Of a stretch of 64,000 bases of DNA, positions 62,901 to 64,000 are shown piece by piece. The notes beneath the pieces are model-generated. The model did not search any database, had not been told where the DNA came from, and saw only the letters and a program-made list of their open reading frames with translations. The DNA is from Saccharina japonica. Taxonomy: Eukaryota > Sar > Phaeophyceae > Laminariales > Laminariaceae. The first letter of the stretch is position 1. Every line of letters begins with the position of its first letter. The stretch covers positions 1 through 64,000 of the forward strand of contig MEHQ01000223.1 in assembly GCA_008828725.1 (NCBI GenBank), read 5' to 3'. The translations under genes were made by a program, and so were the position numbers.

Positions 62901-63645
62901 CGGTCTCGTGTATCTGGCAACCACATATATCTACTACGTAGCTGGTGCATGTGTTAGCGTTTTACAGCTATAGCGAAGGAAAGCCGAGGCAGAAACACCC
63001 ACTGATCGCCACAACGATTGTCAGGGGTCGCATTGGGAAACAAGAACGCAGCATTTTTCATCCGACTGTACATAGCAAGGCAGCGGCAAACGACGACGAA
63101 TAATCCAGGTTTATCTCGTGCCTCTAGAGTACATGGACGCGTCTGTGTTGCATGTACACAATTTATGTGGGAGACATCATGCGGGCGCGTCAATTATCCC
63201 CCCCGCAACAATTGCAGCCGAACCCAAACACAAGCGTTGCTCAACTGTCGCTCCGGACACATGGTACGGCGGTAGAGGTGCCCGGCGTCGTTTATGATGG
63301 TGGTCGCTTGATTATCTTGATTATAGTATAAGAGCTCTACACGTCACCCAAACACGGTTTTTTCGAACAACATAAACACGCAACTTGATGAACACTCCCA
63401 TGACCTATTAATACTATTAATAGTTTCACTTAAACTCATTTGGAAGAACAAAATATGATTATTCCGACGGCTTTGGGTGAATGACCCCCGTCAATTCCGT
63501 CGTTCAGAAACGTTTCTAACCTAAACGTGCCACTCTTACCCCTGTCGCAACGCGCACCCCTCACCTCCATCTGCATAGGCGTAGTTTTCGCTGAACATGG
63601 TGTCGCCGTCCAAAACGAACACCGACAACCAGCCATACATAGCAC
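13935..63645 (-). CDS. Pmp-like repeat multi-pass membrane protein gene, 25 exons, 5'-partial
   Basis: Hand-built model read right to left: 20 single-repeat exons, then exons at 18052-18366, 17492-17645, 16452-16729, 15678-16018 and 13935-14981. All introns are GT-AG on the minus strand, and the phases agree at every junction (3779 nt, about 1258 codons with the stop). The predicted protein has an extracellular right-handed beta-helix stalk of Pmp-like repeats, a cysteine-rich segment and a C-terminal domain of about eight membrane helices. This order matches a large stramenopile family usually annotated as polymorphic outer membrane protein, whose ligand and function are unknown; a cell-surface adhesion or recognition role is inference. 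The first exon here begins after an acceptor, so the signal peptide and 5' exons lie beyond 64000. Joining everything into one gene is inferred. A gene boundary could lie in the 6.9-kb gap 28214-35129, where a possible stop-containing exon occurs. Confidence 0.72.
15678..16018 (-). CDS. Exon: Cys-rich end of ectodomain plus first membrane helix
   Basis: Acceptor ACCGCAG and donor CAG|GTGCGA bound 341 nt. The exon completes a serine codon with the previous exon and ends in phase 0. It encodes a CAVC...CHAC cysteine cluster, then a long hydrophobic helix (GLVTGLTTAGLVLVLLLVII), a charged linker and a second hydrophobic stretch (AVRIVVVILQIVIQ) that joins directly to FAEFAGE of the next exon. 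The cysteine knot just before the first helix is typical of this family. The ORF continues past the donor, but that part is intronic read-through. Confidence 0.88.
16452..16729 (-). CDS. Exon: cysteine-rich juxtamembrane segment of the ectodomain
   Basis: Acceptor CCTGGCAG and donor T|GTGAGTCC bound 278 nt, and the phases fit both neighbours. The exon encodes CANCLDGCETD, then an N-rich linker and GFYRV...CYQKDACVGG...YCAVGYEGP, a spaced cysteine pattern resembling the cysteine-rich repeats that follow the beta-helix in related stramenopile proteins. It probably forms a disulphide-stabilised neck between the stalk and the membrane. The 5' boundary was chosen because the upstream donor at 17492 leaves two bases of a serine codon that this exon completes. 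Confidence 0.8.
17492..17645 (-). CDS. Exon: C-terminal beta-helix repeats (GGALFN type)
   Basis: Acceptor CTTGCAG and donor AG|GTGTCC bound 154 nt. It encodes EELGGALFNAG, a segment with AFTKNAAGEGGLA and then NVTFKGNTF, so about two Pmp-type coils (GGA and FxxN). The incoming phase matches the upstream exon (glutamate codon split 1/2) and the outgoing phase matches the cysteine-rich exon. Confidence 0.82.
18052..18366 (-). CDS. Exon: four consecutive beta-helix coils
   Basis: Acceptor ATGCAG|GTGG and donor G|GTGAGAGG bound 315 nt (phase 1-1). It encodes repeated GGA coils: ITFIGNTALVDGGALSL, GSFTANTAVTGGAISL, SFERNNASRGGALYV and SLFRHNFA. FxxN and GGA motifs alternate as in Pmp repeats. 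Unlike the short exons upstream, it carries about four coils with no intron between them, and so marks the transition from the one-repeat-per-exon array to the fused C-terminal half. Confidence 0.9.
19010..19087 (-). CDS. Single-repeat exon, 78 nt, divergent
   Basis: Acceptor TTACAG and donor G|GTATGT. It encodes GAIKMLGSNATITPTADYLS...ALTGG, keeping the opening GAI and closing GG but lacking FxxN. Phase 1-1. Confidence 0.78.
19425..19525 (+). repeat. Dispersed short repeat (partner inverted at 59270-59370)
   Basis: GGCATGTTTCGGGTGAAATATTGAGCTC...GAGGAGCTAAGAAAATTA matches the reverse complement of 59270-59350 with few changes. Confidence 0.6.
19984..20064 (-). CDS. Single-repeat Pmp-like exon, 81 nt
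   Basis: Acceptor CAG|GTGCC and donor G|GTGAG. It encodes GAMFTQEADTQI, ITGNAVFGFNSA and a closing RDGG. Phase 1-1. The LTR element begins 434 bp upstream in the preceding intron. Confidence 0.86.
20498..21068 (+). repeat. Left LTR (5' LTR)
   Basis: Begins TGTTAGCATATGG and ends CATTCTTTCA. It carries a long CT-rich tract (20821-20895). It differs from the right LTR by a few small indels and substitutions. Confidence 0.88.
21069..21079 (+). promoter_or_regulatory. Primer-binding site matching the anticodon region of tRNA-Met
   Basis: GGTTATGAGCC starts directly at the LTR edge. Its complement contains CTCATAA, the usual seven-base anticodon loop of tRNA-Met, so an internally cleaved tRNA primer is implied rather than the 3' CCA end. 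Confidence 0.6.
22474..22492. repeat. (CAA)n microsatellite
   Basis: Six CAA units inside the LTR element. Confidence 0.8.
23113..23800 (+). repeat. Imperfect internal repeat within the LTR element
   Basis: GGGGGGAGGCG...GTACAGTAGATACTTTCTTACGC near 23120-23165 is echoed by GGGGGCGGGTTGCAAGTACAGCAGATAACTTTCTACGC near 23743-23785. A third GGGGGCGCGTTG lies near 23387. All resemble the purine tract before the right LTR. Confidence 0.5.
24068..24636 (+). repeat. Right LTR (3' LTR)
   Basis: Same termini as the left copy. Differences include an inserted ACTCT near 24269 and a shorter CGGGGCC segment near 24575. The few differences imply insertion that is fairly recent but not very recent. Confidence 0.88.
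24691..25464. repeat. Perfect tandem duplication of a 387-bp unit
   Basis: Unit 1 is 24691-25077 and unit 2 is 25078-25464, with no difference that I could see (the 90-codon frames at 24763 and 25150 are identical). No coding family was recognised. The unit ends CTGTCGCTAGGAACTCGCGCAG, which recurs with changes near 7102. Confidence 0.85.
25815..26180 (+). repeat. Tandem dimer of a tRNA-like short repeat
   Basis: Two units (25815-25955 and 25956-26103) share AGAAATAAACGAAA, GCGAGTAGAG-ACAGGTGGGAT, GACGTGTGAA, AGAGTCCCGGG and GAGACCGTG. The last part resembles a B box (GGGTTTGAGACC). A third partial tail copy follows to about 26180. Probably a SINE-like unit, distinct from the family above. 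Confidence 0.5.
26426..26506 (-). CDS. Single-repeat Pmp-like exon, 81 nt
   Basis: Acceptor CTGCAG|GTGGG and donor G|GTGAGAG. It encodes GGAVYVSNSNLSIEGTSY then FCHNSAYDGG. Phase 1-1. The intron on its 3' side (20065-26425) is swollen by the LTR retrotransposon and the 387-bp duplication. Confidence 0.88.
28133..28213 (-). CDS. Single-repeat Pmp-like exon, 81 nt, unusual donor
   Basis: Acceptor CCACAG|GTGCA. It encodes GAVYAKESSIQVGGNISF and FTNNSAKWPGG. The donor is G|GTCAGA rather than the GTGAG of most of its neighbours, so splicing may be weaker. Confidence 0.82.
28950..29092 (-). other. Weak coding-like segment in an intron
   Basis: An open frame with GC-rich codons, reading GALPMRMPNLRSFSVLEQNA and AFFVTSAADTSSAFIVD. 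It starts GAL like a repeat exon but has no closing GG or FxxN and no convincing splice sites. It could be a degenerate repeat exon. Confidence 0.18.
30113..30472 (-). CDS. Possible terminal exon of an unidentified protein inside the 6.9-kb intron
   Basis: An open frame after a candidate acceptor GGCAG|TGTTAGC runs to a stop at 30113, about 119 codons. It contains TYECNTLGDENWVSFPTVAP, a Pro/Gly linker with SEPALPGENVVSS, and the acidic tail LREINASDDEL. The split serine codon (AG|T) matches a candidate donor at 30681 (CTCAG|GTGAGA). It has no Pmp motif and no membrane helix. It could be an alternative 3' end of the large gene, the true end of an upstream gene that would split the array in two, a nested gene, or chance. 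Confidence 0.33.
   Translation of the reverse strand, partial: HGSVSCSSPTYECNTLGDENWVSFPTVAPADSALHGLGTPAPPADLLNGWGSEPALPGENVVSSLFRIFDDTNSTVGRKYWPSQSFTWPSGHAAHLEYEELMSLEKSGLREINASDDEL
30682..30880 (-). CDS. Possible penultimate exon of the same unidentified protein
   Basis: A 71-codon frame open to the donor CTCAG|GTGAGA. It starts with EPAPPGEGGVSFPDPKYAQ, which echoes SEPALPGENVV of the following exon, and the DNA at 30299-30320 and 30866-30887 shares CCCCGGGT-GCGCTGGCTC. Basic and proline-rich. The 5' boundary is uncertain, because several AG sites lie at 30880-30895. Confidence 0.28.
31625..31767. repeat. 46-bp minisatellite, 3 copies, each ending in CCCTAA
   Basis: Units start at 31625, 31671 and 31717 and are identical except for one C/T change. 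Each contains ATCCCGTAGTATCCCT, CTCGTAGCGAG and a terminal AAACCCTAA. Confidence 0.88.
32341..32363. repeat. (GTT)n microsatellite
   Basis: About 7-8 GTT units in the 28214-35129 intron. Confidence 0.8.
33249..33425. repeat. Imperfect tandem duplication
   Basis: CGGTCAGTACTACGTACA...GGTGTAC-TTTGTTCTG-T-TGTAC occurs at about 33249 and 33330, each followed by GTGCTGCT-T. Confidence 0.5.
34120..34600 (+). repeat. Dispersed repeat family, M2 module
   Basis: Shares GTCCACC, GATCAACAGACAAAGGGCACA, CTTGGCTGACCAA, CCTCGTGCTTGCTTGCGCCC and GTTCGTTACTCCGGTAG with the reverse complement of 39600-39930. Confidence 0.58.
35130..35213 (-). CDS. Single-repeat Pmp-like exon, 84 nt
   Basis: Acceptor CCGCAG|GTGCC and donor G|GTGAGAA. 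It encodes GAIYTTSFSSTKIHANIS and FHKSSAGSAGG. Phase 1-1. The FxxN asparagine is replaced (FHKS). Confidence 0.83.
37372..37467. repeat. (CAT)n-rich microsatellite
   Basis: Interrupted CAT/CAC triplets just outside the exon at 37590. Confidence 0.8.
37590..37670 (-). CDS. Single-repeat Pmp-like exon, 81 nt
   Basis: Acceptor CACAG|GTGTC and donor G|GTGAGAC. It encodes GVMYAASSYIHVDGNT and FDSNVAKNDGG. It closely resembles the exons at 41648 (SYIHVDG) and 50813 (FDSNLAKNDGG), pointing to duplication from a common exon. Confidence 0.9.
38164..38499 (-). mobile_element. tRNA-derived SINE, same family (minus)
   Basis: On the minus strand: head GGTCGCCCCGGTGGGCTAGC, B box GAGTTCGAACCCC, a body of about 250 bp and a poly-A tail (T run 38164-38180). 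It is clearly similar along its full length to 44881-45213. Sits in the intron between the exons at 39165 and 37590. Confidence 0.78.
39165..39248 (-). CDS. Divergent single-repeat exon, 84 nt (probable)
   Basis: Acceptor TTTAG and donor G|GTAGTG give exactly 84 nt in phase 1-1. It encodes EVSGLPNIYVARSNYVNNAT with a closing NRGG. The usual GA[I/M] opening is lost and the acceptor is TAG, so this may be a weak or alternatively used exon. It lies only 90 bp from the exon at 39339, the shortest intron in the gene. Confidence 0.55.
39339..39422 (-). CDS. Single-repeat Pmp-like exon, 84 nt
   Basis: Acceptor CTCAG|GTGCT and donor G|GTGAGC. It encodes GAISLESESSIYIYGSTR and FANNSAGDDGG. Phase 1-1. 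Confidence 0.9.
39590..41310. repeat. Two tandem copies of dispersed repeat, each M2(-) then M1(+)
   Basis: M2(-) at 39590-40000 is followed by M1(+) at 40323-40570. M2(-) at 40575-40860 is followed by M1(+) at 41060-41310. The two M1 copies share GGTGGTCGAGATACTT, GCAGGCTGCGA and CAATGCAATTCGAAAT. No coding capacity was recognised, and the terminal structure is unclear. Confidence 0.6.
41648..41731 (-). CDS. Single-repeat Pmp-like exon, 84 nt
   Basis: The acceptor is CTAG|GTGCT rather than CAG; donor G|GTGAGTAG. It encodes GALFASSDSYIHVDGQTQ and FINNAAKDDGG. Phase 1-1. Near paralogue of the exon at 37590. Confidence 0.88.
42522..42605 (-). CDS. Single-repeat Pmp-like exon, 84 nt, weak donor
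   Basis: Acceptor CTGCAG|GTGCC. It encodes GAMAADSDAVINIHGNTS and FGNNLAWKDGG. The donor is G|GTTTGA, the least consensus-like in the array, which suggests possible skipping. Skipping would keep the frame. Confidence 0.84.
43274..43354 (-). CDS. Single-repeat Pmp-like exon, 81 nt
   Basis: Acceptor CCGCAG|GTGCA and donor G|GTGATAA. It encodes GAIYVGDGSCIQINGSTY and FVDGLAEDGG. The FxxN asparagine is replaced by glycine, and a cysteine is present. Confidence 0.85.
44625..45645. repeat. CATGGCA-rich degenerate array, split by a SINE
   Basis: Dense degenerate copies of CATGGCATTGC and its complement (44625-44880 and 45229-45645), many as CCATGG palindromes, with CCAACCCTAACCC at 45428. The SINE 44881-45213 interrupts it. 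Confidence 0.7.
44881..45213 (-). mobile_element. tRNA-derived SINE, same family (minus)
   Basis: B box GTGAGTTCGAGCCCC and an interior nearly collinear with 38164-38499 (CATCCCATT-ATTATCTTCGCAC, GGTTCAGC-TTCCCAACGCTCGTCGAT). The A-rich tail is degraded. It interrupts the CATGGCA-rich array, with similar sequences CATGTCATTG and CATGGCATTG on its two sides, a possible target duplication. Confidence 0.75.
45955..45995. other. Two small perfect hairpins
   Basis: CTCCCCTTCGGGGAG and CCCCGCGGGG lie close together in the intron 43355-47814. Function unknown. Confidence 0.5.
47184..47768. repeat. GC-rich tandem pair of 291-bp units
   Basis: Unit 1 is 47184-47474 and unit 2 is 47475-47768, nearly identical apart from short indels and substitutions. 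The interior is strongly GC-rich, in contrast to the surrounding DNA. Units start GCCGACGCGGCAAAATCACC and end CACAATT-TACTTTGTCATA. A 265-codon plus-strand frame (47111-47908) runs through both units and into the antisense of the exon at 47815. It resembles no protein I know, and open frames on both strands are expected from the composition. Confidence 0.85.
47815..47898 (-). CDS. Single-repeat Pmp-like exon, 84 nt
   Basis: Acceptor CCACAG|GTGCT and donor G|GTGAGGC. It encodes GAIYASTDSNVHVYNTTQ and FENNTAWEAGG. It sits 47 bp from the GC-rich tandem pair in the adjoining intron. Confidence 0.9.
49134..49214 (-). CDS. Single-repeat Pmp-like exon, 81 nt
   Basis: Acceptor CTGCAG|GTGCT and donor G|GTGAGGA. 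It encodes GAMAAEASLFKVHGNSC and FSNNIARDKGG. Phase 1-1. Confidence 0.88.
49994..50077 (-). CDS. Single-repeat Pmp-like exon, 84 nt
   Basis: Acceptor CCGCAG|GTGCA and donor G|GTGAGAA. It encodes GAINLHDGASLQLHGSTR and FYNNSAEDDGG. Phase 1-1. Confidence 0.9.
50813..50896 (-). CDS. Single-repeat Pmp-like exon, 84 nt, non-CAG acceptor
   Basis: The acceptor is GAAAG|GTGCC and the donor G|GTAAGA. It encodes GAMFATDNSSVYLHGTTE and FDSNLAKNDGG. The purine-rich acceptor is unusual and could make the exon optional. Confidence 0.85.
51746..51829 (-). CDS. Divergent single-repeat exon, 84 nt
   Basis: Acceptor TTTTGCAG and donor G|GTGGGG bound 84 nt in phase 1-1. It encodes VVVAAHYHSSVNIDCNANF then VRDLAQYDGG. 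The opening glycine is valine here, because the split codon is G|TT. The exact length and phase support a real exon despite the divergence. Confidence 0.72.
54430..54513 (-). CDS. Single-repeat Pmp-like exon, 84 nt
   Basis: Acceptor TCGCAG|GTGCC and donor G|GTGAGAA. It encodes GAVYAYFSPVVKIKGNTS and FNNNSAVDDGG. Phase 1-1. Confidence 0.9.
55621..55701 (-). pseudogene. Decayed Pmp-like repeat exon (pseudo-exon)
   Basis: The 81-nt length and the acceptor CCACAG|GCGCG are intact and the closing GDGG survives, but the third codon is TAA. The donor position reads GGCG|GAGATA instead of GT. Remnants SNFYFDSDSVGDGG match the F-x-x-N...GG end of the repeat. Inclusion would truncate the protein, so it is best read as a dead copy skipped between the exons at 54430 and 60216. 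Confidence 0.75.
55702..60215. other. 4.5-kb intron without recognised exons
   Basis: Holds unassigned frames (56954-57358 plus, 58529-58858 minus), a sequence near 56665-56730 resembling 40875-40935 (GGCCGTAGTCGTATG, CCCTCGCA-CCCTA), and the dispersed repeat at 59270. Near 58075 an acceptor-like TTCAG|GTGCTAG opens a frame with no closing GG, perhaps another dead exon. Confidence 0.4.
59270..59370 (-). repeat. Dispersed short repeat (partner at 19425-19525)
   Basis: The minus strand reads GTCATGTTTCGGGTGAGATATTGACCTC...GAGGAGCTCAGAAAATTA. A palindrome GAGCTCCTCACATGAGGAG lies at its end. Both copies sit in introns of the Pmp gene. Confidence 0.6.
60216..60293 (-). CDS. Single-repeat Pmp-like exon, 78 nt
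   Basis: Acceptor CCTCAG|GGGCT and donor G|GTGAGCC. It encodes GAVFTNRSNVYMEGNTN and FSNNYAHSGG. Phase 1-1; one residue shorter than most of its neighbours. Confidence 0.88.
60755..61115 (-). repeat. Tandem tRNA-like repeat (SINE-like), minus strand
   Basis: The segment GCATTA-TCC...TA-TGGTAAAAGGTTAA...CACCCACCCAAT-TAAGCCT occurs at about 60758 and again at about 61046. Between them, the minus strand shows a perfect T arm, GTGAGTTCGAATCTCAC, near 60985. The acceptor stem does not pair, so this is a tRNA-derived repeat rather than a tRNA gene. Confidence 0.48.
62473..62553 (-). CDS. Single-repeat Pmp-like exon, 81 nt
   Basis: Acceptor TTTCAG|GCGCC and donor G|GTAAGC. It encodes GAVFVDLSNISANGNTG and FYANFAEGVGG. 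Phase 1-1. Confidence 0.86.
63565..63645 (-). CDS. Single-repeat Pmp-like exon, 81 nt; first exon seen in the window
   Basis: Acceptor CCTCAG|GTGCT and donor G|GTGAGGG. It encodes GAMYGWLSVFVLDGDTM and FSENYAYADGG. It opens in mid-codon after an acceptor, so at least one more exon lies past 64000. I see no exon in 63646-64000. Confidence 0.87.
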
Positions 63646-64000
63646 CTGAGGGGGGGTTCACAGATGTTTACATAGCATCACGACGAGCGACTGCACAACA
63701 CAAAAAAAGCGCTAGGATATTTCCTATCCGCTGATATACAGTTTAGTCGACTTCCGGGTTATCACTCGGAGTACGACTAGCAGTCGGTGGTCAATACAAA
63801 CTAATACAAACTGGGACAAGATAGTTCCGATCCGTGCTACACAGCGTATTTTCAAGCTTACCTCGAAGAGTACTTCTACGTTCTGATGGGAATACGATGG
63901 AGTGTATTGTGGGGGTATTATTCTATGTACATGGCACACATGTAGCATACTGCCCAAACGATTCGCGATTGGATATGCTTCGAATATACGCAAGTATAGC

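Overview
This is a eukaryotic window with large introns, many repeats and low coding density. The main content is a family of proteins with polymorphic-membrane-protein-like (Pmp-like) repeats, known from stramenopile genomes and abundant in brown algae. The C-terminal membrane domain matches what I recall of that stramenopile family, and the short interstitial repeats are TTAGGG type. I therefore infer a stramenopile, most likely a brown alga, with moderate confidence. No prokaryotic operon, rRNA, CRISPR array or intact tRNA gene was found.

Right 50 kb (13935-63645, minus strand): one very large split gene whose 5' end lies beyond the right edge. I mapped 25 exons by hand. Twenty of them are 78, 81 or 84 nt long, and each encodes one complete repeat of the form G-A-[I/M/V]-[Y/F]...G-[N/S]-T-x-F-x-x-N-x-A-x-x-G-G. 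Each splits a glycine (or equivalent) codon after its first base at both ends (phase 1-1). Five longer exons follow: two with more beta-helix repeat sequence, one cysteine-rich exon, one exon with the first membrane helix, and a 1047-nt last exon with about seven further helices and the stop. Reading phases agree across all junctions and give about 1258 residues in this window. Introns make up about 92% of the span. Treating all exons as one gene is an inference.

Introns: they hold an LTR retrotransposon without recognisable coding capacity (20498-24636, 5-bp target duplication), a perfect 387-bp tandem duplication, tRNA-derived SINE copies, a GC-rich 291-bp tandem pair, a 46-bp minisatellite containing CCCTAA, a CATGGCA-rich array and a dispersed repeat family. 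A decayed repeat exon lies at 55621-55701, and two possible non-Pmp exons ending in a stop lie at 30113-30900.

Left 14 kb: downstream of the large gene is about 11.9 kb of repeat-rich intergenic DNA (SINE, 10-bp minisatellite with interstitial telomere repeats, 57-base poly-C run, 30-bp minisatellite). Then comes a signal-peptide exon on the same strand (1867-2007), which looks like the first exon of a second gene that continues past the left edge. An 875-bp foldback element with arms of about 256 bp (506-1380) lies downstream of that exon. The picture is part of a tandem cluster of surface or secreted beta-helix proteins that evolves by exon duplication and decay.
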